A stretch of 44,697 bases of DNA from the NCBI GenBank assembly GCA_036897625.1, contig JAYMTA010000081.1:1-44697 (forward strand). Direction: 5' to 3'. This document shows, in pieces, positions 1 through 14,162 of this stretch (the stretch's first letter is position 1; the number at the start of each line of letters is the position of its first letter). The position numbers and the translations under genes are program-made. The DNA comes from Pelargonium cotyledonis (taxonomy: Eukaryota > Streptophyta > Magnoliopsida > Geraniales > Geraniaceae). The notes under the pieces are model-generated. The model did no database searches, was not told the origin of the DNA, and worked only from the letters and a program-made list of their open reading frames with translations.

Positions 1-1933
1 GGTAGGGCTATAAACCAGGATATCATCAAAAAAACATAAGCACAAATTTACGAATATACATTCCAAAAACATCATTCATTAAGGATTGAAAGGATGTCGG
101 AGCATTAGTAAGACCGAATGGCATGACCAACCATTCGTAATGACCAAGATGAGTTCAAAAAGATGTCTTGTGTCTGTCATGTTCCTGAACAAGGATTTGA
201 TGATATCCCGAACGAAGTTCCAAATATAGAAAAAAAATCGAGCTCTGTGCAATTTGTCGAATAACTCATCAATAGTAGGGATTGAAAAACGATCTTTTAT
301 TGTGATCGAATTCAAAGCCCTATAATCAATACAAAAATGCCACGTACCATCTTTTTTGCGAACCAATAAAATCGGTGAAGAAAATGGACTATTGTTGTGT
401 CGAATAATTCCATCTGCAAGCATGTCTGCAATCTCGGCCTTCTGAGAATATGGGTAACGGTATGGCTTCACATTGACAGGAGATGATAGCAACAACAATG
501 GAATGGAGTGATTATGTATACGAAATGGCGGTAACCCTTTTGGAGCATCAAAAAATGTGCATAATTCTGGAGTAAGTGCCGCAATTCTGGCTCCATAGAA
601 TCAGGTAACAACGACAAAGGACTATCAACACTATTTATTGCCTCAATGACCCGCGATCGATTCCGCACGATCAAGTTTTTTAAAATGGTGAAATTGAGCC
701 ATTGTAACTGGAGCATCTACAAGTCCCACTAACTTGACAATTTTACCATTCCAGTAAAACTCCATTTCCTTGATTTTATAGTCAGTGACCATCCTGCCTA
801 AAGTCTCAAGCCAAATTGCGAATGCATCCTTCTCCATCTAAAGTATTTCCGTCCCCTATCCGCGCAGAAAATCCAGAACAAGGTTGAATAGGAAGCTTTA
901 AGAACTTGGCTATTCGAGGTTGAATAAAATTATGGTTTGAACCTCCATCACAGAGAATTTGAACCGGAATACTGCCAATGCGCCTGTCAAACCGTAGAGT
1001 ACCTGGAGCGCTCTGTCCCGATAAAGCATAAAAAGAAATTTGTGCTTCAACTGGCACTGCTTCCAATGATTGATCAAGAGGCTTTTCTATGTCTTCCTCT
1101 ATTGAGTCTTCATCGACACACAAAACTTCAATATGCATGTATTGCCTGTTGGGACACTTGTGACTAGCTGCACATGGCTCATCGCAAGTGAAACATTGTC
1201 CTCGAAGTCGTCTTTCATTTGTTTCTGCATAAGTGAGACGCTTCACATGCAAAGTAGCAAGTGTTTGAGATGACCGTCCTGAGTTGTTGGCTTTGGAGGT
1301 AGCGTTGATGTGAACGTAGACGTTGCTCATGAAGCAATGCTAAATTAATGAGTTGTGCGAGACGTGCATTTTGTGGAGGTGGAATGACTGAAGTCTTGAG
1401 AGTTATAAATTCAGCCATTTCTTTCCTCATGGCTTCAAGGCTTGCACGTGTCATTGCTTCGAGATTGGAACGAATTTCATTTATGTCATCCAATGTGGGA
1501 GAGTCATTGGATATCGAATATCCGGATTCTTGAGCACTCATGATGTAGTACAGAAGGACAATGAAAGCATCAAATGGAAGATGTATATATATATAAATGA
1601 GAGAGCAAATATATTGCATACCGTATTCTTAATTTCTAACCGACAATTAGCAAAATCGTGCTCCAGAATCGATTGACTGAGTTGTATAAGTTTCGCTAGA
1701 GTCATGAAGATGTGTTCGTTCCTCTGGTTCGAGCCAGGAAGGCCATGAAATCCTTCGCTGGAGCCGACAACTCTGGATCTAGAGTTCCCGGAGGAGAAGC
1801 GAAACTTGAATGACACAACCTCCACGTAGGTGCAGATCAGGAAGGTTCGACGGAGGTGCAGATCTAAAACGTTCGGCGGTGGTGGCGGACGCAGATCCTC
1901 GGCGGCGGTTGTGGTGGGTTTACGAAGCGTCAA
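1..1933 (-). mobile_element. Decayed Ty3/Gypsy LTR retrotransposon, gag to RT part
   Basis: On the minus strand the parts lie in the usual order for Ty3/Gypsy elements. The start of a Gag-like protein is at about 1541-1340. A retroviral-type zinc knuckle and a retropepsin-like aspartic protease region (DGGS, in a context typical of plant Gypsy polyproteins) are at about 1230-840. A reverse transcriptase segment is at about 500-1, including a VRKKDGTWHFCIDYRALN block, and reaches the catalytic DD region at the window edge. RNase H, integrase and the downstream LTR would lie outside the window. The copy is broken in several places and is an old fossil. No LTR or primer-binding site could be fixed on the right side, so the right limit is approximate; AT-rich DNA at 1934-2330 may hold more of it. 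Seen: the domain order. Known: family assignment. Uncertain: sub-family and exact ends. Confidence 0.85.
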
Positions 1934-2804
1934 AGGTGTAGAGAGGCAGACATTTTTAAAATAAAATTGTTGTTTCTATTTTTTGTTTTGTTTTTGTTTT
2001 TTGTATTTTTAAATTCCAATTTATCAAATTAACTATCCATATGATCAAAAATTATCCATCTCGGCAGCCAATCAACAAAAAATTTACACTTCAACAATCT
2101 AAAGTACACGTCATCCCCTATGTCAGCATCCACTTTAAAGATTTTTTTTTTTCTAGCGAGACAGTAAAACTTCCACGTACATGAGACTTAACGAATGAAT
2201 TGACGAAATGTGACGGCGGCTAATTATTTAAAATCATAATAAAAATGTGATTATTAAATTAGATATAAAATAAAAGGGCAGATATTAAATTTAGACAAAC
2301 AAAAAAAACACCTTTTTCTCTATTTTTAAAAATTAAATTGTTAAGGCTTAAGAAAGACCGAGAAGCCCAGATGAAGAGTGAGGACAGCGGGAGCCAGATC
2401 AGCAAGTGGCCCCACAACTCTTCCAAGTCTCGTTCACAGCCACTTCTCGTCGCAAGCTTTGTTCATAAGAAACCGAAACCAATACGAAAAAACCTGCGAC
2501 AACGACCCCAATTCCATTCCAATTTCAATCCGATTCACCACGCAAAACAAAATAAACGCTTCTATACAAGAATCCCAATCCCAATAATATTCAACCACCA
2601 TTCTCTTCTCTTCTCTCCCGCTCCTCGTCTCTGTTTGGTTCTTTGATTGAAGAACGAGAACTCGTCTCAAACCCATTTTGCTTACACCATACTCTGTGGA
2701 ATCGGATTTTCTTACTTTAGAGTCTCTGGAGGCATTAATGGTAGCGTAATCGGTGCTCCCGGGCGGTGGATTTCGCTGGTGTTGAGTTTGTCGAGACTGA
2801 TAAG

Positions 2805-5800
2805 ATGATGCTGCATTTTCAAGACCCGGCAAAGCTGAGAACTAAGGAGGTAGGTTAGGTTAGGTTGGGGTTGCATATAATTTCTGGGTTTTATTGGAAC
2901 CCAGTTCAGTGATATTGGGTTTCTTCAGTTTTGATTTTTCGTGACTCAGTGAACGGGTATTTTGTGATCATATATATAAAAAATGTACATTTTTTGGTTG
3001 TATTGGAGTGGTTGCGGTGTGGAATTTGAGAGTTTTTATTATTTATATACAATTGTGTTGACTTGCAGTTAACATTCCTTGTATTTTGGGTTGAATTTTG
3101 AAGTACTGATACTATAAAGAGTAAGGATGTGAACAATTGGAGTTGGAACTGAATAATACCATTTGTGATTTGTGTCAATTTATCATGCCAGTTAAGTTTT
3201 AGTACTCTTATGCCCTTAAGAGATCAATGGTGTTAAGAGTTGATGTGAAGGGCCTCGAGGGTGAGATAGAGACAACCTAACTACGAGATGGCATATGATG
3301 TTTGTTTGTTTGTTTAGTGGACTATAATGTTCTATGTTGGTTTTAGGAAAAAAACAATGGTATACCTTGTTATGGTTTTGTTGTTTTTTTAATGGTAGAT
3401 AGGTTCCTGAATAATGGCTTAAAGCTATCATGTCATCAAAGGGTATGTTGATCATCATTCAGGGTACTGATGATGTCTTATCAATGCTGACAGATTGTGT
3501 TTGAAGCTGCATATGCTGCACGAGACTCTGTCACGCTTGAGCAACTGAAAGAGTTAAGCTCCAAGCGGAGAGTACTTGAGGGATCCATTAATGGGAGTAG
3601 CTCAACAACAAAGGCCATTGCCAGGGAAATGTCTGGAGGGCTGAAATCTCACCTTCAACAGGTAACTTTGTAGTAGCCAACTTGAGGTTTTCATTTAGCT
3701 AATAGTTTTAAAACCATGGATGTCAAATCGAGGTTCATATAGTGAATCGTTAAGAGTGAATTATTTTTTGAATTGTGAATCATATGGTTCATATTTGTTT
3801 TCAAAGGAACTTGTGCTAGATATAATTATAAAGATATTTTAAATATCTTTCCATTGTATGTACTAATAATTGAATAAAATATACATACCTAAAACTTTTG
3901 TCAAAAAATCTGAACAAGAAGGCTAGAAGACAATGGCACAGGAGAGAAGCTGCCCTGCTACCTTTGTATAATTGTATTATGCCTGACTTTTGATATTCTG
4001 AAAGAGACTTTTTTTATAACAGCCATATTCTTAAAGACTTGAAATCCTGATTTTAAAATATACAGACTTCTAGAGTCTAGTAGGAATAGAACAATTAAAC
4101 AATATATGGTTGAATTCCTTTAAGCCATCATGTGTCTCTCCATATTATATTTGGGTCACAAGATCAATGAAAGTTTTCATGATCTTTGAATTGTTTGAAC
4201 TGTACGAATCGCAATTCAGTGCAAGGTTTCATACAACTTGCAGTTCACCCTCTAATTCAAACATTTAAGGGTTGAACTGAATTGAACTGAGGTTTAAACA
4301 ACAAGGTTCATATGGTTCCTACAGCCATGTCTGAAACATGTCTTCTTTTTTCTCCTTAAATACTTGTTAGTGATATTTATTATTGAGTCCATATACACCC
4401 TTGTTTTATGAACTTCTGTATATGATTTCATTGTGTAATTTTTATATTGCAAATGCTCTTAATGCATTGATGAACTTGTGTGGTTAAATTGTTAGGCTTT
4501 TCATTGTTTATGACTTCCTTTTTCTACGTTTTGTTTTCCCTTTTATAAAGTTGTTATGTATTTAATTTGGCAAGACTTTGACAAGTGTGAATAACACAAG
4601 AAACTTATTCGATTTCTTGTGGTGATTTAATAGTCTCTATATTATTGTTGTGATTTTCTGACACTTCATTTTTATGAATTATTCAGGATATTCAAAAAGT
4701 GGAACAATATTTGCCATTGCTGGAAAACTTGGTATTCCATGTTGATCTGATGAGCAGCAACAGGCAAATTGGTCCGCAGACATCAAATCTTAAAATACGA
4801 TGGAGCAGTGCTCTTAGTGGATCGACTTTTTTTAACGTTATAGGTCCAAAGTTCTTTCAGATTAATAATTTGCGATTTGAGCTTGGTATGACTCTTTTCT
4901 TTTATGGTGCAATCCTCCGGGAGAGGGCGCTAGAAGTTCTACCAGCTGGTATGCATTAATATTCAACCTGCCCATTGTTTTTTTAGTCATTGATCATGGT
5001 ACTATTTACTTATTACTTAAAATCACTGTAGATTTGGTGCAATCTGCCACTCTTTTGAGAGAAGCAGCTGGAGTCTACCATTATTTGGCTCAGGAATTTT
5101 TTCCGACTCTGCAGTCAGTATTATCTTCCGAGAGACCAGAGAGGCCTCCTGAAGCTACCTCTTTTGTATCTACTGTTATGAGTTGCATTTGTTTGGCTGA
5201 GGCCCAGGTTAGTATTTTATCTGCTACTTGAACTAATAAATAAATAATTGGTCTTTAAAATTGTTTACACTTATTGCAAAATATGAAAATTTTAAGTGTT
5301 TTTACTTGTTGAAATGCTATCAGTTTATTAAGTTCTGTGGTCACTACTTTTTGTTTAACAATTGGTGTTATAAATGATTTGTAATAGGCTGTGGCCGTAA
5401 GGAAGGCTGAAGAGAAAGGAACAACTAAAGGCCTTTTGGCAAAACTGCACTATGGCATTGCAGAATTCCTTGATGAAGCCACTCATGTTCTATATGCAGC
5501 AACTGGAGACGGCAAAGATATATCATCACGGTTGGTGGTATGTATACATTGTCTTACAGATTTTGTCAAGGCTACATGTCTTTCTTACTGTTCACTAACG
5601 AATATTTATCTTGTAATATGAGTGGTGCATGTGGTTTGCATTTTTGTTCTATATCAGCACAAGGTTTTCTACAGAGTGGCGTTGCATTAACATTCCCCCA
5701 CAATAAGATGTGATTAAGGACTAAGACTCATGTTTTAGCAAAGAAAACAAGTAATTAGGAATCGTTAGTGCAGTCTTCACAGAAGCTCAAACCAAATCAT

Positions 5801-6664
5801 CTTTTTGCTTTTCAAAACTCACTTGGGATTGTGACATATTGCCCATTAGTCATAGCGTCATAGGGAAAGTAAACCTCTCTTCATAATAAGAGAAGCTATT
5901 TCTCGGTCTGCTAGGGGTGTGCCAGTTCTATAACTGTAACTAAATTATGCATCATGTTGTACAAGCAAAGGCAGCACCAAAGAGATGGTATACAGATTAC
6001 TGAGAATTTGCCAGGACAAGGAATCCATGTTGAATGTGGTTAATTTAAAAGTAACAACTCTTTTGGATGCAATAACTGTCACTTTGATGATGAACTTAAA
6101 ATGATTCATATACATTAGTTACACACAAGGAAAATGATTGAGGAGTTAAATTTTGACATTACTACTTGAAGTATAAGTCACCTAACTCCTAGTTTTCTAC
6201 TGCCCTCATCAATCATTTTGTCTGTGTTGTTCACATGTTCCCTTATGTCTGTTTTACTTGGATGAGGGTTGTTTCTCATCTGCCAAGTTTATAGATGTTC
6301 TTCTTGTTCTTTGTAGGAATTTTTATTATCTTGCAAAGCAGTCCATGAGTTAAGAAGTCTGCGATACTTCGCTGAGAGTCTAAAGAGTGACGGCCAAATA
6401 GGGGTTGCCATTGGAGTTCTTCGCAATGCACTGATCAACGTGAAAGAGAAGATACCGGGGGAAGAGTCATGGAAGTCTGTCTTCATGAAGGAAACTGATG
6501 ATCATAGAAATATCCTCCGTAAGTTTGAGCATGAAAATGAATTTGTGTGGCATGAGAAAATTCCATTGGTTTTTGAGTTGCCAAAACCCCAAGGTAACAA
6601 AATAGTGACAATTATACCCTATCAACCCAAAAGATGGGAAAGAGAGCTTGCTTTCAAGATATGA
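2805..6664 (+). CDS. BRO1-domain (BROX-like) protein, six exons
   Basis: Exons: 2805-2849, 3494-3661, 4687-4948, 5032-5207, 5388-5537, 6317-6664. All junctions are GT-AG and the frame stays open throughout, giving about 382 residues. The protein begins MMLHFQDPAKLRTKE and ends RWERELAFKI. Almost the whole length reads as a BRO1-like helical domain (for example LPLLENLVFHVD, KIRWSSAL, FELGMTLFFYGAILRERAL, LREAAGVYHYLAQ). It resembles plant endosomal-targeting BRO1-like proteins and animal BROX. Family members bind ESCRT-III components and act at endosomes; that role is inferred from the family. No C-terminal CaaX box is seen, unlike human BROX. The start is the first of two adjacent ATGs in exon 1 (2805, 2808). 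Introns 2 (3662-4686) and 5 (5538-6316) are the long ones. The next gene starts 545 bp after the stop, on the same strand. Confidence 0.93.
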
Positions 6665-6972
6665 ACTTTTGTACATTATATTAGACGGGTATAGAATTTT
6701 CAGTTTTTCTTTGAGCTTTCTCATTTTTGTGAGCATTGCAAATGCAGTTTCACATAATAGGAACACGTGGAAAAAAAAAAGAATATGTACTATTTACAAA
6801 ATTACCATATACATATTGTTTTTGTTTTTTTTTTTTTGAGCTGTATGTTTGGACTAATGTTCTTGTGTATGTATATAATAGTTTTGTTTATTATTTGTGT
6901 GCATTTCTGTTCAAATTCTTAGAGTTATATTTAAAATTTTAACATGAGTTCAAGTATTTGAAAAATTATATG

Positions 6973-6978
6973 AATAAA
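6973..6978 (+). terminator. Candidate poly(A) signal AATAAA of the BRO1 gene
   Basis: An AATAAA hexamer lies 309 bp after the BRO1-gene stop, in T/A-rich DNA and before the leader of the next gene. The position fits a plant 3' UTR. Plant poly(A) signals are loose, so this is a candidate only. Confidence 0.35.
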
Positions 6979-7209
6979 ACAATTTTATATAAAAAAATGT
7001 TTTATAAAATTTAATCAAGAAAAAATAAATAGAAATATATAGGGTCGTTGAGTGCCAAGTGTGTGAACTGAAACCATTTGTTGTAGAATTGGGTGGTTAA
7101 AAAATAACCATCCAAAGGCAAGAGCATGACCCAAAAATTATTCGCGGGAAGATTCTCAACACCAGCCCAAAGCTTCACTCTACCAATTCAAGCTTGTTTT
7201 TTTTGAAAA

Positions 7210-10079
7210 ATGGCTGTTCACTGCAATTCCTTCAAAACCAGACCCTTATCCCAATTCAAGCTCTTCTCATCCACACGTTTGGTCTCTCCTCACAAGTCTC
7301 CTACAAGCTGCAGCTTCTGTTCCAACAGGTTGAGATTGAAGCTCTCAACACACAGGTCATCTTCTTCTTCTTCGTCTTCAGTTGTTGTTTATATTGTTAG
7401 ATTTATTGATTGTGTTTCAATTAATTTCTCAGTGATTTTATGAATGGGTGATTGTCATTTTACAGGACTGGTTGGGGCATTTCTGCTGTTGTTTCGGAAG
7501 AGAACGCAGTTGGGTCTACTTTCTCCGGCAGCAATGGGTTTAAACTCACTTACTTGGAGGTGGGTTTTGGTTTTCTTGATCTGGGTTGTTTTTAATTTTG
7601 CTTATTTCAGTGCATTTTCTTTATTTGCTAGTGTACAAGTCTTGACGACCGTACTGATGTTCATATTGTTGTAAAGGGGAATAGTTGGCTGTGGGATGTT
7701 GGTGGAGTGAAAATATTGGTTGATCCCATACTGGTGGGCACTTTGGATTTTGGTATTCCTTGGCTTTATGATGCTGCCAAGAAGTTCTTGAAAAGTTTAG
7801 AGGTACATTCGTAATACCAAGTGTCTAATTGATGGAAGGTAATATTTACGAGATTTTTCTCATTAATGTATGACTTTGTGCAGCTTAGTGATCTTCCTGA
7901 AATCGACTGTTTACTAATTACACAAAGCCTTGACGACCATTGCCATTTGAAGACCTTAAAGCCGCTTTCCAAATTGCGCCCAAATCTTCGAGTTATTGCA
8001 ACTCCTAATGCCAAGGACTTGCTGGATCCCCTTTTCAGCAATGTGAGTATATTTGATTTTATACTTCAAATTTTCCAAGGCTGTGGTTTCTGTGAACTGG
8101 AATTGTCTGATATGTGTCTACAATCTACGATAGTGATTGTGTTCTTTGTACATGATATCAAGTAAGATAGCAGAACAAATGTGACGTAGTGATTGATGAA
8201 ATATAATGCTAACAATTATTAAATTAGCGAGTGTGTTTGAACTGTTCATCAATACATTATACATCTTGTAGTGGAAGACTCTCATAGATGATTTTATGAG
8301 TTATCTCTTATACATACCACAATTGTGTGCTCTAGATTGCAACCCCTCATGCTATGAATTATTTGAAAGAGATAATGTCATGAGTGATGTTAAATTTCAG
8401 TATTGATAATGGCAAAGAAAATAATAAGCTAAGAGGATTGTGATTGAGCTTTTGAGGTTTAATTATATATGATCTTTCCACCCTCTTAAGGTTAATAATG
8501 TTTCCGGGTTCTATTGATTAAGCATGCCAGTTAGAATGCAAAACCAGAGTTATTGCATAACAGTGAACTTACACTCCATCTCAATCTTGTCATCATTCCA
8601 CCTTCTGGGCCCAACTGAGATGGTCATCGTTTATGCATCAAGGATCTTGCATATCAGAACTCAAACACACTGCAACTCTTCAGGTGACATATATCGAACC
8701 TGGTCAGAGCTCCGAAATTGAAGCAAGAGATGGTCCTAAAGTCAGAATCAAGGCTACTGCAGGACCAGTTCTTGGTCCACCTTGGCAGCGTCCAGAGAAC
8801 GGGTAATGGTTTTCATGCTTCAATCTCCCGTAGTGACACTAAATGCCATTCGCTAACAAGTTCTATCTCCAAGATTGTTGGACGTTTTTTTTCCCCGAAT
8901 GGTGTGATGATATGTATTCACCATTTCTTAATTTTATTTTTGTTCTTTTGGGTGTAACATGCTATCAGGTATCTTGTCACATCTCCACAAGGCCAAACTC
9001 TTTACTATGAACCACATTGTGTATACAACAAGCAGTTTGTGGAGAAGGAACTGGCTGACATTGTCATCACACCTGTCATAAAGCAGCTCCTGCCTAAATT
9101 TACTTTAGTTTCGGGGCAAGAAGACGCAGTTCAACTTGCAAAATTGCTGGATGCTAAGTATGAGATGTTTAGATGTTTTTTTGAAGACAAGTTAGCGTAA
9201 ATAATTGGATATATTGTTCAATATTTACATCATTTCTTTTTTATTACTCTATTATGTAGATTTATTGTGCCAATGAGAAATGGAGACCTTGAGAGCAAAG
9301 GACTTCTTGCTCGTTTAGTTAAGTCTGAGGGAACAGTGGAATCATTCAAGGTTTGCTTTCTTTACTTATTGTTCTACCAAAAATGAGTACATAAACTATT
9401 TGTTTCAAAAACTAAAAGCAGTTCATTATTACTATATAGTTATTGCCAGAAGTACCAAACCTAAATTGTCGTTCAATGTTAACTGAGTTCTATTACTTCA
9501 CCAACAGTTAGATTTCTGAGTATAAATAGCAGTACGGTACTTCCATTACTATTTTATAATGCATATCTCTTAGAAGAAATGATAACATATTTTCTTATGG
9601 ATGTAGTTTCGTGATATACGTTAAAAAGAAACACTCATTAGCGTAAACTGAGACGTGATTGTGCCATATGATGCTGACTGCTGACAGCTTAGCAATAATA
9701 TCCATGCAGTATACATTATGTGAGCTTTAGAGGGTTTGGTCAAGTACCTAGTTGAATTGCCAATAGTTTATAGGTTTCTTTCATCGTGTTGTAGATTAGT
9801 TATGAGCAGAGATCAAAGTGACATTTTTTTGCAAATTGGTTCTATTCGTATTCACTTGAACTTAATAGCTTTGTTTCAACTGCAAAAAATACTAACGAAT
9901 TTTTGGTATAAGTTTGCGCTCTTTGGCACATAGTAGTTCATAAGTAAATGGCTTCACTTCATTCATTTCTCATGTTCCTTTTTCAGGAGCTTCTATCAAA
10001 GGAAATACCAGCTGCTCGGGTATTAGAGCCTACACCCGGCATACCACTGGACGTACCTTGCACTTCAAACGTTCCGTAG
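7210..10079 (+). CDS. Plastid metallo-beta-lactamase-fold protein, eight exons
   Basis: Exons: 7210-7355, 7466-7559, 7632-7802, 7884-8042, 8684-8802, 8969-9157, 9260-9350, 9987-10079. All junctions are GT-AG with consistent phase; the product is about 353 residues. The first ~49 residues are rich in Ser, Arg and Lys and have no Asp or Glu, typical of a chloroplast transit peptide. The body contains NSWLWDVGGVKILVDPIL, a strand/loop typical of UlaG-like MBL hydrolases, then CLLITQSLDDHCHLKTL (about residues 146-162). It ends EPTPGIPLDVPCTSNVP. It matches the plant family annotated as metallo-hydrolase/oxidoreductase (Arabidopsis At1g29700 type), whose substrate is unknown to me. The usual THxHxDH motif is degenerate here (T-Q-S-L-D-D-H), so hydrolase activity should not be assumed. 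Intron 4 (8043-8683) and intron 7 (9351-9986) are the longest. Confidence 0.9.
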
Positions 10080-13000
10080 TGCACAACGGTTTGTTTGTTG
10101 TCTATATTAAAATGTTTTTTCTCCTACTTAATTATGTGCCATTCAACAGTGTGTGTACTGTATAGTTAGCAAATTAAAACACTCTTTCTCCTACTTAATA
10201 TGCGTAGTTCAACGGTTTGTGTATTGTATAGTTAGTCTCTGATGCGTTTACCAAGTATTTATTAGCAAAGAAAGGCCGATACTTAGCGTGTTTTAGATAA
10301 CGAGTCTTGGCGCAACTTTAAGGTTGTCTTAGGTTGCAAGTTCAAGATCCTCTTCATACCTCGCATTAATATTCGGAGAGTTGTGCACTCGGGCATTTTT
10401 ATAGATTTATAGAAATGTCTATGTTGACATGCTGTCAAGGTGGAACCTAATCATGTTTTGTATGGGTTTGTTCATGTTCCACATTGGTGTCTTAAAATAA
10501 GAATAGGAGAACTAATTAAGATTTTAATATTATGCCCAAAACCCTCGTTGCCAGAATCTGATTCTTGATCTCATTTGAAATAGTCAACTAGAAACTTGTA
10601 AATGGCAAGTATCAAAATTGGAATATGCTCAAATTAAGTCTTATATTTTGCTACACTGTTCCTAGATGTGCACATTGTCAACTTTTGTAGGATATTTAAC
10701 CCTATGCCGGTTCAAGTTATGCCAATATATTTTTATACAGCTACAAAATTAGCGTTTCAATATTAATGCATATGTTTTTTCGTCTACCATTTGTGGATTT
10801 GGTACATAATATTAATTATTTAAAATGCATAAAATAATAATAGAAATCCATAACAGCATAAATTAAATTGTTATTCATTGAAACAATTATTTACGTACAA
10901 TTCGAGTACAAAATTAAAATTCATTACTAGCAAGGGTTTGTGTCTCTCTTTCTATCTACCGTTTTGAGAGTCGGTTAGGGTTTTTGTTCGGTTGCGACGC
11001 CTGCTTTTCATTATCAAAGTGACGACACTTTTTTGGACTTGCATATAGAAAATTGCAGTCTTTCTCGTTCAGATAGCGAGTCTTACTTCGATAGCAAGTT
11101 AAAGAGTTGTTAATTGAGATTTGCAATTGGGCATAGATTCGCCGTGATTTTATATTCTTAGTGTGAGCACATGACAGCAAGAGGCGGAGTTGTAGAGAAG
11201 AAGAAAATAAATTAAAAGGTGATGGTTTGATTAGAGTCTTTAGATTAGCTTTCGAGTTTGTCGTTGTCAACTCCAAATGCTAGCTCCAAGCTCCAGATCT
11301 AGCTCTAGCACACAATACATATTAGACATTTAATAAGTTGATGTCAAAAAATAAATTAATATTTTCTAATAAAAAGTACTGATATAAACTAATGCAATTG
11401 GATTAGTACGGATCTTCTCCTCTCCATCGGGCAGATGGCAAAATTAAATTTAATGGACGATGGATTTAATAATATTATTATTTTGTATTAAAAATGCATA
11501 AATTGTTGACCCAAATATGCCTGTCTTTACATTATATATATAATGAAGATAGAAATGGCCTTTTTTATTTGAGTTATTTATTAAGTCTTCTTGGGTCACT
11601 GGAATATTCCCGAAATTTCCACAATGGCATTATTATTATTATCATTAAATCCAACCAAATCACAACTTTTCCATATATTTATTTTTTCCCAAGCTTGCCT
11701 ATAATTTTATTTTATGTGATTTTAATATGTTGGAAGGGTTATTTGACCTTAGATCCTCTCAAGGGTCATCATCTTCTTCTCTTCCCACCTGCAAGTCCAA
11801 CTCCTCAATCCATGTCTATCTTATAAATGCATTCACAACTTCACAAACTTAACCAAAATTTCTTTTAAAGAAATGACATTTTCTTCGTACGAGTCAGCAT
11901 AGTCTAATTATTCAAAAGCGCGTAAATACACGCGCGAAGAATATTAGTGTGTATATTTCATCACTAGCTATTGATAAATCTCTCGGGAGAAAAAGTAGTT
12001 TTTGAGAACGTGAATATTCCCCTTAGGTTCTTTTAGCTAGCATAATTGATGTTTTTGCTTTGCTCCATGCTTGGCGGAGTTTTGTTGTTGTGAGTTGTGA
12101 GTTGTGACTCGTTACTTAACGAAAATTTGTTTTTTTCTTCATCAACGTTTAATGTGCTTTCAAACTATTCAGATGTAAATATTCGTTAGATACGTACTTT
12201 AGTATGACTGAAATTGTAACTATGTTATTATGATCTTCGTGCTGCGTCAAACTGCTCTTTTGTATCTTTAAAATTTTGAGTCTTGCATTGTTAATTATAA
12301 ACAAACCAAACCTAACTAATTAGCATCTAATTATCTCTAATCAATGAGCTAATACCCATGTGGTCCTACATGTAACCACCACCCACTTTGGATTAATTAG
12401 TGAAAAATGAGATGGAATCTTGGACAAGGCAAGATTCTAAGGATCAAAATATGTACTTTCTTGCTTCATCTCCAAAACAAGAAGATAAGTTAAAGAAATT
12501 TTAATGAGGAATGGACTTTGCATTATTAAGATGATAATTTATATATAATGCCATATAAAAATTTTAAAAAATAAATAAAAGTTATGCCCTTAGAATATAG
12601 AATATTCTACTGTGGACCAAGAACTAGTACAACATTGTCACCTTGTTAGAAAATTTTGGCCATTTCTTTGTCTTCTTCATATTAAGGATGAATGATATAT
12701 ATATCAATTCACAGCCATGCACACACACACACCTGGCTCTAGCTTATCTACTTTTTAATCATGGTGTGTCCTGTTATTTTGTTTTGGGGTTATATTGTGA
12801 AAGCTACTTTGCATCTAAAGGTGCCAACTAATTTGATAATGATTCTATTTTCTAGCAATAATGTCGATGCAAGTTTTTGTGCTTAATCATGAGTTTTCAT
12901 TGACGTTAAATTGTGTTTGAATTTTTAGATTTTATCTATTATTGTTTTAGATTAGGGTTTTTCTAAATAACATATGAATTATCAATATTGGTTAAAAGGA

Positions 13001-14162
13001 ATTTGCACAAACATAATTCTTGCTTTACAAGTTTTCCAAGAGTTTAAGAAAATGACATCAAACACCATTCTTGTTTATATATCATATCATTTTCTTTTAT
13101 AAGTTGAGTTATACACGAGAGGATAGCTCTCTCGTTTAAAACCAAAATCTCAGCTCATACTATCGACAAGAAGGCTCGAGCTCAAAACCTTTAATAAAAT
13201 CTAAAGCGCTTAAGTCGTTTGGCCTAACATGTTTTTGTATATATCAAATTAATAAACAGAATATGTACGTTTAGTTTAATAAAAAAAATAAAACAAGTAT
13301 CATTACGTAAAAGATATATTCTTATCGCATATATATATATATTTCTTTGTTGAATCATCTTGTATTCATTCTAGAATAATCGTTTAAAAATTGTGTCTAA
13401 ATCGTAATCATATAAAAAAAATCAACACGTTATATATACGCACACATATGGATAATTTATAATAGTCAATCAAATAATAGACAAGAAAAACATGCTTATA
13501 ATGTGTTTGACTATATAGTTGTTTCAAATTAGTACTATACATTTTTACTCTGCAAATACAAAGATAAACTCGCGTGGAAAAATATTAAGGAGACAAGGTC
13601 AGTAAAACCACCAAAGTGTTAGAGAAATGACAAATATTCAATAATTATTCCATCCATCTCAAGACGAGCGTTTAATTTCTTTTGAATTGTTATCAAAATG
13701 AGTGTTCTCTTTTCTTATTTTGAAAGCTAGCTATACATAAATTGTAAATAGTATCTTTATTATAAATTAGTTAGTAACCCTTAAAATTCGTATAACGCAT
13801 GATCATGAAGATAAAAAAGTAAATATATCACATTAACTAAATAACATTTTCTTAACTTCTTAGATAATATTATGTTCTTGATTTCAATTTTTTATAATCG
13901 TAATGTTCATCACATGTGAAAAACAATGTCGGTATATGCCCTTGTTTATATCTAGCATTAGATACTCAACTCTAAATAATCAATGGTCAAAATGAGTTAT
14001 GAACAAAATTTCGAACATGAAGCATCCCGTCAAATTCATACAAGTTTTGACCATTATTGGTGGCGAGACCATATTCGCATTTTAATTCTAATACGGAAAT
14101 CTCTAGTTTGGCAAGAAAGGACAATGATTTTACAAAGATGTTTCATTTTCCTTTGTGTAGGT
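10080..14162. other. Intergenic, AT-rich, no gene recognised
   Basis: Low-complexity AT-rich DNA with short unsupported reading frames only. A (CA)n run lies at about 12719-12731. A stretch at 13649-13685 resembles one end of the Stowaway-like MITE described at 43016. No domain-bearing frame was found. Confidence 0.6.

Noticed and set aside
1720-1760. GGTTCGAGCC-containing stretch as primer-binding site of the Ty3/Gypsy copy
   Set aside because: It resembles only the T-loop part of a tRNA and lacks the TGG plus acceptor-stem complement expected at a binding site.
8261-8277. CTTGTAGTG in an intron of the MBL gene as the partner end of the CACTA element
   Set aside because: Only nine bases match; sequence beyond them does not match the terminus at 21821, and it lies inside an intact gene on the wrong side of the element.
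10956-11276. 106-codon minus-strand reading frame
   Set aside because: No recognisable motif, promoter or splice context; AT-rich intergenic background.
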